A stretch of 60,797 bases of DNA from Chlorobaculum sp. (GTDB taxonomy: Bacteria; Bacteroidota; Chlorobiia; Chlorobiales; Chlorobiaceae), in NCBI GenBank assembly GCA_013334655.1, contig JAAXXD010000004.1, positions 1 through 60,797 of the forward strand. Direction: 5' to 3'. Of the stretch, positions 20,270 through 29,914 are shown in pieces. How positions within the stretch are numbered: the stretch's first letter is position 1; every line of letters begins with the position of its first letter. The position numbers and the translations under genes are program-made. The notes beneath the pieces are model-generated. The model made no database searches and was not told where the DNA came from. It was given only the letters and a program-made list of their open reading frames with translations.

Positions 20270-20715
20270 TTTGGGATTGATTTTGTTTTGATGAGTGAGA
20301 TGGCTTGTGAGGCGGGACGGGAAGATTGTTGGGGCGGGGAAGTGATTCGTTACGTTTTTAGATACTTTTTGCTGCTTGTGATCTTAGCCTTTGTGAATGG
20401 GGTGACAAATTGGTATATAGTGTGGTGATGTCGTGCATAGCAACTGAGTTTTCAATTTTTACTGTGACTCTTGTTTAGCAATTGGTATGACTATGAACAA
20501 TATATTGAAGTATAATTAGATGATGTTTTTTTATTATTCGGTCGTACGTAAAGAGTAAATGGTTAATATTACTTTAATGTCAATTTAGGGGAAGGATGAC
20601 TTTTATTAACTGGACTGCTTGAGTGTATCTGTAAATATGAGATATTGTGTTTGATTGTTGTTTATTCGTTTTAATCAATAATATTGTTGAACCGCAAATA
20701 AAAAAACAGAATTAC
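20270..20715. other. AT-rich spacer before the SIR2-like gene
   Basis: About 450 bases that change from GC-rich core DNA to strongly AT-rich sequence around 20340-20400, marking the left edge of an inserted block. No gene, tRNA, IS end or clear repeat was seen. It presumably holds the promoter of the SIR2-like gene. Confidence 0.6.
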
Positions 20716-23055
20716 ATGAAATACATTAGTCTAGATAATCAAGAAGATCGTGCATATGTTAGTGGTTTAATAAGGAATAAAGGACTGATTCCTGTTATCG
20801 GTGCTGGTTTTACCAAGGGTTGTAAAACTGAACAGGGCGTTGTTCCTGATGCAGATGAATTTAAAGATGTGATGATTGACGCTATCATTAAATGTAAAGA
20901 GCAGTTTCATGATAAGAAAATCGAGTTAAAAAAGAAAGATTTTAATAAGATTTCGGAGTATTATTTGAAGTATGTTAGTCGAGATGTAGTGAAGAGACAG
21001 ATTGGTGAGCGTTTTATTGGGGTTGTTTTGAGTGATGTTAAGAGTCGTTTTTTGAGTATGGGTTGGCCGTATATTTATACTCTTAATATTGATGATGCTA
21101 TTGAACGGACTGGAGATTATAAGGCGTTATTGCCATATAAAAAAATATCGGAACATGCTGATAGTTTTAGACGTGTCTATAAATTACATGGCTGTGCATC
21201 TCAAGAGGTATTATATGATGATTTATCAAGCCTTATTTTTTCTTCTTCACAATATATTAAAAGTTTGATAAAAAATAAGTCTATGTTGAGCGCTTTGAAA
21301 AATGATTATTGTGAAAAAAATTTCATATATATAGGCTGTAGTTTGACAAGTGAGGTTGATTTGATGTATACTCTTTCAGAAGTTGATGACGTCTCTTTGA
21401 ATAATAATACGCGCATATATGTTACTACAAGGCGTCTTGGTGATTTTGAGGAAATAGATTTAGAGAATTACGGCATTGATAGGGTTTTATTAGTTAGTGA
21501 TTACGATGAATTCTACTCGGATATCTGTGATATTTGTGTTGAGTCTTCTCTTGATTTTGAAGATTACATGAAAGAGTTTCTTTTTAAAGAACGAGAGATT
21601 CTTGCTAAAGATATAGGCGTCAATATTGATTATTTGTTGCGTGCGGATGCATCATTGATGAATAAACGGTTTGTTTTGCCATATTATTATGTTCCTCGGT
21701 CCATTAGGTCAGATGTTTTAGTTTCTATTGATAAATATGAAATTACTGTCATAAGAGGTCGTCGATTTTCTGGAAAAACACTATTTTTGATTGATATCGC
21801 AAGTGCCATTAAAGATAGAACCGTTTATTATATAGATTCGAGTGTGAGCTTGTCTGAGGATTTTATTGTAGGAATGTTGAGTCGATCTTGTGCTGTTTAT
21901 TTTATTGATTCAAATGTTCTTGATTATGATATGGCGCGAATGATTCGAACAAAACTTGATGTGATGAGGAAAAAAGATATCAAATTTGTTGTTTGTTGTA
22001 ATTCATTTGAGTTAGATGTTGTTGGCGTTTTTTTGGTAATGCAGGATCATGGTTTTTTTGAAATTCAAAATAAGTATGATCAGAAAGAGTTGCTGAAAAT
22101 TAATGAAAAGTTTTCAGAGCTTGGTGTGGTTAACTGGGATGGGAGAAGGAATATATTAGATAATATTTATAAGTATAGTGAGTATTATAAAGAACGAAAA
22201 GCTAATGTCGTTAGCTTGACTGATCTTGATTATGATGAAATGAGATTATTGGTAATTTTGTCTGTTTTTGATAAGGTTTACAGTGCGGTTGTTCGTGTTA
22301 TGGATATTTCGCTTAAGTCTGTAGATGAAATGGTAAAAAAAATGAGTCCTCTATTAGAAAGGGAAATCACGTCATCTATTGAGGCTCATAAACATTCTGG
22401 CTATAAGGTTATAGTTAACTCAAAGTTATGGGTTGCATGGTATGCAAATCAATATTATAGAAAAAATGGTGTTGAACGAATAATAAAACTTATAACTGAT
22501 TTGGTTAAAACGTTTGATCCGTATGGTGAGTATCACTATATATCAAAAAAAATAGTTATGTTTGATAATTTGAATCAATTGTTTAGTCGTGATGGTGGTG
22601 CGGCTCACGTTATACTTGCCCTCTACGAGAGTTTACAGGATATAATGTATGCCGATCCAGACTATTGGTTGCAAAGGGCAAAGGCAATAATGAAGATTCG
22701 AGCTGCTACAGTTGGTGATGTTCTTAATGGTATAGATTATGCAAAAAAAGCATTTCTTGATGGTCGTAGGGATAAGACAGTTGATAATGCGGAGTTCACT
22801 ATTGCGTTGTTGTATGGAAAGTTGTGTCAATTGATGAAGTATGGTGACGTTTTGTATGTGGCTGAAGCTATTAAATGGTTTTATAATGCTATTAATAAAC
22901 AATATGCTAATAAAGACTATATTGATAGTATGTTAGAAGCATCAAAGGGGAGAAAAGGTTATTATTATTATCTTTGTGAATATCTGAGGCAGGGTATTAC
23001 AGATCCAAAACTGTTGTCTTTAAGAGAAGAGATTCAGTTTTTACTTAACTATTGA
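20716..23055 (+). CDS. SIR2-like domain + P-loop (STAND-like) NTPase; probable antiphage defence protein
   Basis: 779 residues from ATG 20716 (MKYISLDNQ); an in-frame GTG at 20647 is less likely. The N-terminal SIR2-like domain (about 20-240) has IPVIGAGFTKG for NAD binding, TLNIDDAIE (N124, D126), KLHG with candidate catalytic His158, and FIYIGCSLTSEVDL. A P-loop NTPase follows: Walker A GRRFSGKT at 348-355 and a Walker B-like VYFIDSN near residue 398. The last 350 or so residues are helical without recognised motifs, possibly a sensor. This architecture resembles SIR2-STAND (Avs-type) defence proteins, which degrade NAD+ when triggered by phage. It is strongly AT-rich against GC-rich neighbours, indicating transfer. 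No partner gene is adjacent. The defence role is inference. Confidence 0.8.
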   Translation: MKYISLDNQEDRAYVSGLIRNKGLIPVIGAGFTKGCKTEQGVVPDADEFKDVMIDAIIKCKEQFHDKKIELKKKDFNKISEYYLKYVSRDVVKRQIGERFIGVVLSDVKSRFLSMGWPYIYTLNIDDAIERTGDYKALLPYKKISEHADSFRRVYKLHGCASQEVLYDDLSSLIFSSSQYIKSLIKNKSMLSALKNDYCEKNFIYIGCSLTSEVDLMYTLSEVDDVSLNNNTRIYVTTRRLGDFEEIDLENYGIDRVLLVSDYDEFYSDICDICVESSLDFEDYMKEFLFKEREILAKDIGVNIDYLLRADASLMNKRFVLPYYYVPRSIRSDVLVSIDKYEITVIRGRRFSGKTLFLIDIASAIKDRTVYYIDSSVSLSEDFIVGMLSRSCAVYFIDSNVLDYDMARMIRTKLDVMRKKDIKFVVCCNSFELDVVGVFLVMQDHGFFEIQNKYDQKELLKINEKFSELGVVNWDGRRNILDNIYKYSEYYKERKANVVSLTDLDYDEMRLLVILSVFDKVYSAVVRVMDISLKSVDEMVKKMSPLLEREITSSIEAHKHSGYKVIVNSKLWVAWYANQYYRKNGVERIIKLITDLVKTFDPYGEYHYISKKIVMFDNLNQLFSRDGGAAHVILALYESLQDIMYADPDYWLQRAKAIMKIRAATVGDVLNGIDYAKKAFLDGRRDKTVDNAEFTIALLYGKLCQLMKYGDVLYVAEAIKWFYNAINKQYANKDYIDSMLEASKGRKGYYYYLCEYLRQGITDPKLLSLREEIQFLLNY

Positions 23056-23229
23056 AGAGTATCTTAGTGAGATATGATTATCTAGTTGCACTTGGATTAT
23101 TTTGTAGTATTTCATGAAATGGTTAGTGAATAAAATAAAAATTATTTTATTGCTATCCTAAAATAGGACGATTGTAGTACTTAATCATAATCTTAAGTAA
23201 GGTAAACGCTAGAACTTATAAAAAACCAC

Positions 23230-23814
23230 ATGTTCCATCAACCCAGTCACATAAACTTCGCACTTCCGGAATGGCTGGAAAGCTATTCCGGCACTTACCA
23301 GCCATCGTCCTCGCTGGATGAGCGCATGATGTTTGTCATCGGGGCGGCGCGTAGAAATGTCGAGGAATGTACGGGCGGGCCGTTTGCGGCGGGGGTGTTT
23401 GAATGCGGGACGGGCGAGCTGGTTTCGCTTGGTGTCAATCTGGTTTTCACTCAAAAATCATCGATTCTCCACGCTGAGATGGTGGCTATAGCACTTGCAC
23501 AAATGAAGTTATGCGCCTATGATCTTGGCGGCTCCGGTATGCCCGCGCATGAGCTGGTGACCAGCGCAGAGCCGTGCGCGATGTGTTTTGGCGCGATTCT
23601 CTGGTCGGGTGTCCGGCATCTCGTGACCGGAGCGCTTTCCGAAGATGCGCGGGCGATTGGATTCGATGAGGGGCCAAAACCGGCGAACTGGATAGAGGAA
23701 CTCGAATCCAGAGGCAATCGCGTCATCACTGGCGTGGAGCGTGACGCGGCTTGCGAAGTTTTGCAGCTCTATGCCCGAAGCGGCGGACAAATCTATAACT
23801 CACGAAAAGGATGA
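23230..23814 (+). CDS. Zinc-dependent nucleoside/base deaminase (guanine deaminase-like)
   Basis: 194 residues. The cytidine/deoxycytidylate deaminase fold is shown by the zinc motifs HAEMVAIALAQ (HAE, catalytic Glu) and SAEPCAMCFGAILWSGV (PCxxC), spaced as in the GuaD/TadA group. The C-terminal part (DARAIGFDEGP, ending QIYNSRKG) is more like guanine deaminase than tRNA adenosine deaminase. It would release ammonia from a purine base. No good Shine-Dalgarno is seen. Base composition is back to the core genome, so the AT-rich block ends before this gene. Confidence 0.85.
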   Translation: MFHQPSHINFALPEWLESYSGTYQPSSSLDERMMFVIGAARRNVEECTGGPFAAGVFECGTGELVSLGVNLVFTQKSSILHAEMVAIALAQMKLCAYDLGGSGMPAHELVTSAEPCAMCFGAILWSGVRHLVTGALSEDARAIGFDEGPKPANWIEELESRGNRVITGVERDAACEVLQLYARSGGQIYNSRKG

Positions 23815-24001
23815 AATCGGGCGAGTGCCTGAATCTTGTTACTGTTAAATAATGTTGCGTTGACTGTGTGAAAATTGCGTATATTGTGGTGGCACGTCAA
23901 ATGAAATCAGGCGCTTGACCTGTTACCGCGTCGACTATAGTGGCCCCCGATTTTCGGACAGTGGTTTAAGGTGGTAACTTGCCCGAAAAGAGGGTCAAGT
24001 T

Positions 24002-24304
24002 ATGAGCGAGCAGAAACGCAACAAGTTCACGGCACCGTTCAAGGCCAAGGTCGCGCTGGAGGCAATAAGAAGCGACTAAACGCTGAACGAAATCGGCAAG
24101 GAATTCGGTGTACATCCGTCTCAGATCGGCTTGTGGAAACGGGAACTGCTCGAGAACGCTCCCGGAATTTTCGATGCGCAGCGAGGGCCGAAACCAGTCG
24201 ATCCGTCATCGGATCCTGAAAAGCTCTACACCGAAATCGGTCGGCTCAAGGTTCAACTGGATTGGCTCAAAAAAAAGTTGGGCCTTACCTGTGAAGCTCC
24301 GTAA
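24002..24304 (+). pseudogene. IS3-family transposase orfA, in-frame stop
   Basis: From ATG 24002 the frame reads MSEQKRNKFTAPFKAKVALE, a classic OrfA N-terminus, then hits TAA at 24077-24079 before resuming as TLNEIGKEFGVHPSQIGLWK (helix-turn-helix) and a leucine-zipper-like segment (EIGRLKVQLDWLKKKLGL) to the stop at 24302. Without read-through, only 25 residues are made. The stop disables the OrfAB fusion needed for transposition. Confidence 0.85.
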
Positions 24305-25217
24305 AAGCTGGATCAGCGGCGATGAGCACTTGCCGGTCTCGACGCAATGCCAACTGGTCGAGGTAAGTCGCGCGAGTTATTACGGCAAGCCAGAGCCGTA
24401 TTCGCCCAGTGACGATGACCTGCTGCTGCTGCGTCTGATCGACGAGGAGTACACGCTTTATCCTTTTTACTGCAGCCGACGTATGCGGCATATTCTTCTG
24501 AAAAAAGGGTATGTTGTCAACCGGAAACGGGTGCAGCGTTTGATGCGGCAGTTGGGTCTGGCGGGCATGGCTCCGGGGCCAAACACCAGCAAGCCGCATC
24601 CAGAGCACAAGATCTATCCTTATCTGTTGCGCGGAGTTACCGTCACCAGGCCGAATCAGGTCTGGTCAACGGATATCACCTGGTGTCGGCTTCCGGGAGG
24701 ATTCATGTACCTGACGGCTGTCATCGACTGGTATTCGCGGAAGGCGCTGGCGTGGCGGCTGTCGAACTCGATGGAAAGCAGTTTATGCGTGGAATGTCTC
24801 GAAGAGGCGATCCGAAAGTATGGCGTACCGGAAATCTTCAACAGCGATCAGGGTGCGCAATTCACCAGTGACGTATTTATCCGGGCGCTCATGAAGTATC
24901 CGACGATTCGCATCAGCATGGACGGTCGCGGCAGGGCGCTGGACAACATTTTTGTCGAGAGGCTCTGGAGGAGCGTCAAGCATGAAGACCTCTCCCTGAA
25001 AGGCTACGGAACGCTGGTGGAATTGAAGCAGGGGTTAGCGGAGTACTTCCGCTTGTACAATACGGAGCGGCCGCATCAGTCGCAGGGCTGCAAAACCCCG
25101 GACGAGGTGTACGAAAGCGGTACTGGTGGCGGCGCATGCATCGTCGACAAGTTCTCTCAAAAGCAATCCTCTGATGGGTTGTCAGAGGTTATAGCGCAGC
25201 AGCAATCGGCTTCATGA
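24291..25217 (+). CDS. IS3-family transposase orfB (DDE integrase domain)
   Basis: About 308 residues from a GTG at 24291 overlapping the orfA end. An N-terminal HTH_21-like helical segment ([31 protein letters not shown]) is followed by the rve integrase core with all three catalytic acids: [16 protein letters not shown] and [15 protein letters not shown]. The open frame extends upstream within orfA but without OrfB character. orfB sits one base ahead of the orfA frame rather than one base behind, so the usual -1 slippage at the A8 run (24270-24277) would not join them. The catalytic part looks intact. Confidence 0.88.
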   Translation: MKLRKSWISGDEHLPVSTQCQLVEVSRASYYGKPEPYSPSDDDLLLLRLIDEEYTLYPFYCSRRMRHILLKKGYVVNRKRVQRLMRQLGLAGMAPGPNTSKPHPEHKIYPYLLRGVTVTRPNQVWSTDITWCRLPGGFMYLTAVIDWYSRKALAWRLSNSMESSLCVECLEEAIRKYGVPEIFNSDQGAQFTSDVFIRALMKYPTIRISMDGRGRALDNIFVERLWRSVKHEDLSLKGYGTLVELKQGLAEYFRLYNTERPHQSQGCKTPDEVYESGTGGGACIVDKFSQKQSSDGLSEVIAQQQSAS

Positions 25218-25279
25218 ACAACAGCGAGTTACCAGCTTAAACTCGACCCGATTCTGTCTGATCGCCGGGGTCCACTTCA

Positions 25280-25504
25280 GTTCTCTCGTTGCCGCCGGGA
25301 GTTATCAATCCTGATATGCCAGTTGTGGTTACCCTTCCAAACGGCGAGCCTCTGCCACAGTGGTTCTCTTTCGATCCTGTGGCTCAAATTATTTCGGCAA
25401 CCGATGTTCCTGCCGGAATCCAGTCGCTGAATATTGTCATCAGCCAGGGCAAGCAGACCTGGTCGCTCCAGATTGCCGCAACGACGCCAAGCAAAGCTAC
25501 GTAA
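25280..25504 (+). pseudogene. C-terminal stump of an Ig/cadherin-like repeat surface protein
   Basis: The frame is open from the IS right end and reads VLSLPPGVINPDMPVVV, then LPNGEPLPQWFSFDPVAQ and ATDVPAGIQSLNIVI, ending at TAA 25504. This is the C-terminal part of the putative-Ig repeats (LADGSPLPxWLSFD type) found in very large adhesin-like proteins. No start codon with a Shine-Dalgarno is present and no matching N-terminal part lies left of the IS, so IS-linked deletion has probably removed the rest. A terminator follows. Confidence 0.65.
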
Positions 25505-25538
25505 ATGTCTGAACGCTGACGTCTGGAAAGTAGCTGCG

Positions 25539-25583
25539 AAAGCCCGTTTTTGTTCCGGCAACGGCGAAAGGCGGGCTTTCATG
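25539..25583. terminator. Terminator between the Ig-repeat stump and radA
   Basis: Stem AAAGCCCG/CGGGCTTT (25539-25546, 25572-25579) with a 25-base loop. It lies between the converging truncated gene and radA. Confidence 0.6.
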
Positions 25584-25596
25584 TTTTTGTCCCGAA

Positions 25597-26967
25597 TTAC
25601 ACCCCCATCGCTTCGAGCGCTTCGTGGAGGGTGCGGCATCCGGCGATTCTGATGGGCAGCTTTTTGAGCGAGGGCTTCAACTCGCGGGTGTTCGATTCTG
25701 GTAAAACGATCGACTTGAAGCCGAGGTGCACCGCCTCGCGGATGCGGCGCTCGCCGTCGCTGATGGCGCGGAGTTCGCCCGCCAGGCCGATTTCTCCGCA
25801 GCAGGCCGCCGCCGGGTTGCATGGCCTGTCCTGCAAGCCAGAGGCGATGGCCGCGGCCACGGCAAGGTCCGCCGCCGGTTCGACGAGCCGCAAGCCACCG
25901 GCGATCTTGACGAACACATCCTGCCCGGCGGTCTGGAACTGCAACCGCTTTTCGAGCACGGCGAGGATGATGGCGATGCGCTTGAGGTCGAAGCCGGTGC
26001 TGATTCGCTGCGGCATCGAATAGCCGGTGCGCGATACGAGCGCCTGCACCTCCACGAGCAGCGCCCGCGAGCCTTCGATGCCCGCCAGCACCGCCGTGCC
26101 GGGCACGTCCGAGCGGCGGTCGGAAATAAAAAACTCCGACGGATTGGCCACCTCTTCGAGGCCGCTCTCTTCCATGCGGAAAACGCCGATTTCGTTGGTC
26201 GGGCCGAAGCGGTTCTTGACCGAGCGGATGATGCGGTAGCGCTGGTACCCCTCGCCCTCAAACTGCAACACCGTGTCCACCATGTGCTCCAGCGCTTTCG
26301 GCCCGGCCAGCGAACCCTCCTTGGTGATGTGGCCGATGATGAGCAAAATGAAGTTCTGCTCCTTGGCCGCGCGGATGAGCGAGGCGGCGCACTCGCGGAT
26401 CTGCGTGATGGTGCCCGCCGAGCTTTGGTAGTCGGTCGAGTAGACGGTCTGGATCGAATCGACGATCACCAGATCGGGCTGCTCGCCCGCGATGGCGTCG
26501 AGGATGCGTTCGAGCGCCACCTCCGCCGCCAGCCGGAGGTTGGGCGCTTTGATCGAGAGCCGCCGGGCGCGTTCGCGAATCTGGTTCGGCGACTCCTCAC
26601 CCGCCACGTACAGCACCTTTTTCTGCGGCAGACGCGGCGCGAGCTGAATCATCAGCGTCGATTTGCCGATGCCCGGCTCGCCGCCCACGAGAATCGCCGA
26701 GGCCTCCATCAGGCCGCCGCCAAGCACGCGGTCGAGTTCGCCGATGCCGGTCAGCGTGCGGTGGAAATTCGCGGGCGCGGCATCGTCGAGGTTCTGCACC
26801 TCCGGCATCGCGCCGGACGGGGCTTTCTTGCGGGTTTTACTCTCTTGAGGTTCGTCATGCGTTTCGACGAGCGTGCCCCAGCTCTGGCACTCGAAGCAGC
26901 GCCCCTGGTACTTGAGCGAAACCGCCCCGCAGGCGGAGCAGATATATCGGACGGTCGATTTTGCCAT
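25597..26967 (-). CDS. radA: DNA repair protein RadA (Sms)
   Basis: 456 residues, standard length. N-terminal C4 zinc finger (CSACGAVSLKYQGRCFECQSWGT pattern, CxxC...CxxC), then a RecA-like ATPase with Walker A GGEPGIGKST and Walker B-like LVIVDSIQT. The RadA-specific KNRFG motif appears in VKNRFGPTNEIG, followed by a C-terminal Lon-like domain. It acts as a helicase in branch migration during recombinational repair. The ATG at 26967 faces away from the DUF3109 gene. Confidence 0.95.
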   Translation of the reverse strand: MAKSTVRYICSACGAVSLKYQGRCFECQSWGTLVETHDEPQESKTRKKAPSGAMPEVQNLDDAAPANFHRTLTGIGELDRVLGGGLMEASAILVGGEPGIGKSTLMIQLAPRLPQKKVLYVAGEESPNQIRERARRLSIKAPNLRLAAEVALERILDAIAGEQPDLVIVDSIQTVYSTDYQSSAGTITQIRECAASLIRAAKEQNFILLIIGHITKEGSLAGPKALEHMVDTVLQFEGEGYQRYRIIRSVKNRFGPTNEIGVFRMEESGLEEVANPSEFFISDRRSDVPGTAVLAGIEGSRALLVEVQALVSRTGYSMPQRISTGFDLKRIAIILAVLEKRLQFQTAGQDVFVKIAGGLRLVEPAADLAVAAAIASGLQDRPCNPAAACCGEIGLAGELRAISDGERRIREAVHLGFKSIVLPESNTRELKPSLKKLPIRIAGCRTLHEALEAMGV

Positions 26968-27274
26968 CTTCGTCGGTTGATTGTTCTGTCATCCAAAAAG
27001 CCTTTAGCGCAGCAGATTTTATCCGCCCGTCGCGTTGTCGCAGACGTGCTCCCAGCTGGACGCGGCGCTTTTTGCATCTTTTGGGTTTATTGCGTACATA
27101 GTGCTCGAAATCAGTCTGTCCGGCATTTCGCCCCGGACGATACAAACGATCAAGCAATAAAAAGATAGTGAAGCGCCGTGTAATGAAGAGTCAGAATTTC
27201 TCCCCATTTTCATCCAGCGTGGCCGCTTCCCCAAAACTATAGGCTTCTTTCTTCTCCCTCATTCAGCCCTGAGC
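26968..27274. other. Intergenic region between radA and the DUF3109 gene
   Basis: 307 bases between divergent genes. No RNA gene, repeat or confident promoter was recognised. Confidence 0.5.
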
Positions 27275-27838
27275 ATGTCAGTCATCTCCATCGGTGAAGT
27301 TCTCGTTGACCGCGCGGTGCTCGAAGCGCGATTCTCTTGCAATCTCGATCTGTGCCACGGGGCCTGTTGCGTCGAGGGCGAGCTTGGTGCGCCAATCGAC
27401 GTGGCGGAGGCGACATACCTCGAATCCACCGTCGAGCCGCTCCGCCCGATGCTGCCGGAGCGCAATCTCCGCTACATCCGCCGCCACGGCTGCACGGAGG
27501 TCTATCAGGGAAATCTCTACACCAAAACCATCGACGGGCGCGAGTGCGTTTTCGTCTATTACGAAGATGGCAAGGCGCTCTGCGCGGTCGAGACGGCGTG
27601 GCGGCAGGGATCGCTTCCGGCCACCAAACCCTTGTCGTGCAGGCTTTTCCCGATCAGGGTGCGGAAAAAGTTCGGATTGGACTATCTTGTCTATGAGCAG
27701 CACGCGATGTGTCGTGATGCCCGGCGGCAGGGGGCCGAACAGAACGTCAGACTGATCGATTTCCTCGAAGCGCCGCTTGTCGAACGTTATGGCCGCGACT
27801 GGTACATGAGCCTGAAGGAATTTATCGGATCGATCTGA
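27275..27838 (+). CDS. DUF3109 cysteine-rich protein
   Basis: 187 residues. The pattern CNLDLCHGACC near residue 25, RRHGCTEVYQG, further cysteines in KPLSCRLFPI and HAMCRDAR, and the conserved order match DUF3109. The cysteine clusters suggest metal or Fe-S binding, related to YkgJ-like proteins. Function unknown. It ends six bases before rpoN, so the two are probably co-transcribed. Confidence 0.82.
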   Translation: MSVISIGEVLVDRAVLEARFSCNLDLCHGACCVEGELGAPIDVAEATYLESTVEPLRPMLPERNLRYIRRHGCTEVYQGNLYTKTIDGRECVFVYYEDGKALCAVETAWRQGSLPATKPLSCRLFPIRVRKKFGLDYLVYEQHAMCRDARRQGAEQNVRLIDFLEAPLVERYGRDWYMSLKEFIGSI

Positions 27839-27844
27839 AGTATC

Positions 27845-29299
27845 ATGGCGGAGATGAGATTACAGCAGCGCCAGACGGCTCAACTGTCGGCGCAGCAGGT
27901 GATGACCAGCCAGTTACTGCAACTGCCGCTGACCCAGCTCGAACAGCGGATTTACGACGAGGTGCAGGACAACCCCATGCTGGAGTTGGTCGAGGAGCGC
28001 CGTCAGGAGGACGGCTTATCCGCCACTGCTCAGTCGGCGTCCGGTGATTCGACGGAGATGTTCGATTCGGTGGCCCGCTTCGAGCGCTCGTCAATGAAGA
28101 CGCGGGCCGATGGAGGGAACCGGGAGACCGTTTCTGTCGGCAGAAGCGGCGGCTCGGCTTCGGGCGGCGAGGAGCGCTTTTTTCAGGCGGTGCAGCACGA
28201 CACGTTCCACGAGCGGCTGCTGCGCGACCTCTCGCTTCAGGAGGAGATCGGCGAGCGCGAGGTGCTGATCGCCGCCGAGATTCTCGGCAATCTCGACAGC
28301 GACGGCTACCTGACCGAAGCGCTGGAGGTGATCATCGACGGTCTCCGGCAGTCGGGCATCGACGCGAGCCTTGAGGAGGTGCGCGAGATTCAGCAGAAAA
28401 TCTGGTACCTCGATCCGCCCGGCGTCGCGGTCTCTGACCTCCGACAGCGGCTCCTGGTCGAGCTTTCGGTCTGTGAGCGCGAACACGATGATGATGCGGT
28501 GGCGGTGGCGCGGACGATCTTGCAGGACGCTTTCGACGACTTCATGAACAAGCGCTTCGACCGCTTGATGAAGAAGCTGAATCTGGAGAAGCGGCAGCTC
28601 GAAGAGGCGATTGGTGTGATTACGTCGCTCGACCCGCATCCCGGCGACGTGTTTTTTGATGAAGGTGGCCACTACATCTCGCCCGATTTCATCGTCACCT
28701 ACGAAAATGGTGCGCTGACCGCCGTGCTGAACGACCGGAGCAGCCTGTCGGTGAGAGTGTCGGACGAGTATCGCGAAGTGCTCTCGAAGCGGAAGGTTCC
28801 GAAGGAGGATCGGCAGTTCATGCGCCAGAAGCTCCAGCGGGCCAACGAATTCGCCGCCGCGCTGCAAATCCGCCGCCAGACGCTGCTGAAGGTGATGGAG
28901 GCACTGCTCGTGGCGCAGGCGAGATTTTTCATCGACGGGCCACGCTATTTGCAACCGCTTGTGATGAAGACGGTCGCCGAAGAGACCTGTTACGACATCT
29001 CGACCATCAGCCGCGCGGTCAATGGCAAATATGTGCAGACACGGTATGGCGTATTCGAGCTGAAGTACTTTTTCAGCGGGTCTCTTTCAACCGACGAGGG
29101 TGAGGAGATGTCGTCGAGGATCATCAAGCAGCAGCTTCGTGAGCTGATCGGGGGGGAGAACTCTTCCGAGCCGCTCAGCGATGACCGGCTGGCTGAATTG
29201 CTCAGTGAAAAAGGGGTGCGTATCGCACGGCGCACGGTTGCAAAATACCGTGAACAAATGCAAATTCCAGTTGCAAGGTTAAGGAAGAAAATAGGTTAA
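27845..29299 (+). CDS. rpoN: RNA polymerase sigma-54 factor
   Basis: 484 residues. The N-terminal Gln/Leu-rich activator-interacting region I ([24 protein letters not shown]) is followed by an acidic, variable linker, the core-binding domain, and a C-terminal DNA-binding part with the RpoN box [11 protein letters not shown]. It directs transcription from -24/-12 promoters in partnership with AAA+ enhancer-binding proteins; none of these lies in the window. It is the second gene of the run DUF3109-rpoN-hslV-hslU-aroQ. Confidence 0.96.
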   Translation: MAEMRLQQRQTAQLSAQQVMTSQLLQLPLTQLEQRIYDEVQDNPMLELVEERRQEDGLSATAQSASGDSTEMFDSVARFERSSMKTRADGGNRETVSVGRSGGSASGGEERFFQAVQHDTFHERLLRDLSLQEEIGEREVLIAAEILGNLDSDGYLTEALEVIIDGLRQSGIDASLEEVREIQQKIWYLDPPGVAVSDLRQRLLVELSVCEREHDDDAVAVARTILQDAFDDFMNKRFDRLMKKLNLEKRQLEEAIGVITSLDPHPGDVFFDEGGHYISPDFIVTYENGALTAVLNDRSSLSVRVSDEYREVLSKRKVPKEDRQFMRQKLQRANEFAAALQIRRQTLLKVMEALLVAQARFFIDGPRYLQPLVMKTVAEETCYDISTISRAVNGKYVQTRYGVFELKYFFSGSLSTDEGEEMSSRIIKQQLRELIGGENSSEPLSDDRLAELLSEKGVRIARRTVAKYREQMQIPVARLRKKIG

Positions 29300-29321
29300 T
29301 TATTATTTCAATTACGATTAC

Positions 29322-29867
29322 ATGGGCTACGAAAAACCGCAGATACGTTCGACCACCGTCATCGGCGTCATCAGGGATGGCAAGGCCGCGCTTGGCAGCG
29401 ACGGGCAGATGACGCTCGGTGCCACCGTGATGAAGCACTCCACCCGCAAAATCCGCCTGCTCTATCAGGGCCGGTTTATCGCCGGTTTTGCCGGAGCCAC
29501 CGCCGACGCGCTCACGCTGCTCGACCGTTTCGAGTCGAAGCTCGAAGCCTATAGCGGCAAGCTCGACCGGGCCGCCGTCGAACTGGCCAAGGACTGGCGC
29601 ACCGACAAATACCTGCGCCGTCTCGAAGCGATGCTCGCCATCGTCAGCCCGGACAAGGCACTCATCATCTCGGGCACGGGCGATGTCATCGAACCGGAAG
29701 ACGGCATCGTGGCCATCGGCAGCGGCAGCATGTACGCGCTGGCCGCCGCACGGTCGCTCATGAAGCACACCTCGCTCTCCGTGGAGGAGATCGTCCGCGA
29801 AAGTCTGCAAACCGCCGCCGACATCTGTATCTACACCAATGACCACATTGTCATCGAAACCTTGTGA
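29322..29867 (+). CDS. hslV: ATP-dependent protease HslV peptidase subunit
   Basis: 181 residues. The N-terminal threonine nucleophile lies in [21 protein letters not shown], preceded by a short propeptide of about ten residues. [17 protein letters not shown] and the conserved [14 protein letters not shown] are typical. HslV forms a double hexamer with proteasome-like threonine protease activity and needs HslU, encoded 47 bases downstream. Confidence 0.96.
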   Translation: MGYEKPQIRSTTVIGVIRDGKAALGSDGQMTLGATVMKHSTRKIRLLYQGRFIAGFAGATADALTLLDRFESKLEAYSGKLDRAAVELAKDWRTDKYLRRLEAMLAIVSPDKALIISGTGDVIEPEDGIVAIGSGSMYALAAARSLMKHTSLSVEEIVRESLQTAADICIYTNDHIVIETL

Positions 29868-29914
29868 CCCTGCGCGTCGGCGTCCACCATTTATGAACCC
29901 CCGAACGAAACTCA

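Larger units (their letters stand above)
23936..25279 (+). mobile_element. IS3-family insertion sequence
   Basis: Contains an orfA/orfB pair of IS3 type. Terminal inverted repeats are imperfect: the left end (23936-23961, TGGCCCCCGATTTTCGGACA core) matches the reverse complement of the right end (25254-25279) at about 15 of 21 core positions. No target-site duplication is visible, and orfA carries an in-frame stop, so the copy is probably old or immobile. Its right end abuts the truncated Ig-repeat gene at 25280. Exact ends are uncertain by a few bases. Confidence 0.85.

Noticed and set aside
23885-23910. TGGCAC resembling a sigma-54 promoter before the IS.
   Set aside because: The -12 GC element of the consensus is missing at the right spacing and no gene follows.
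23931-25284. Target-site duplication around the IS3 copy.
   Set aside because: Bases flanking the best left and right ends (CGAC and GTTC) do not match in any nearby register.
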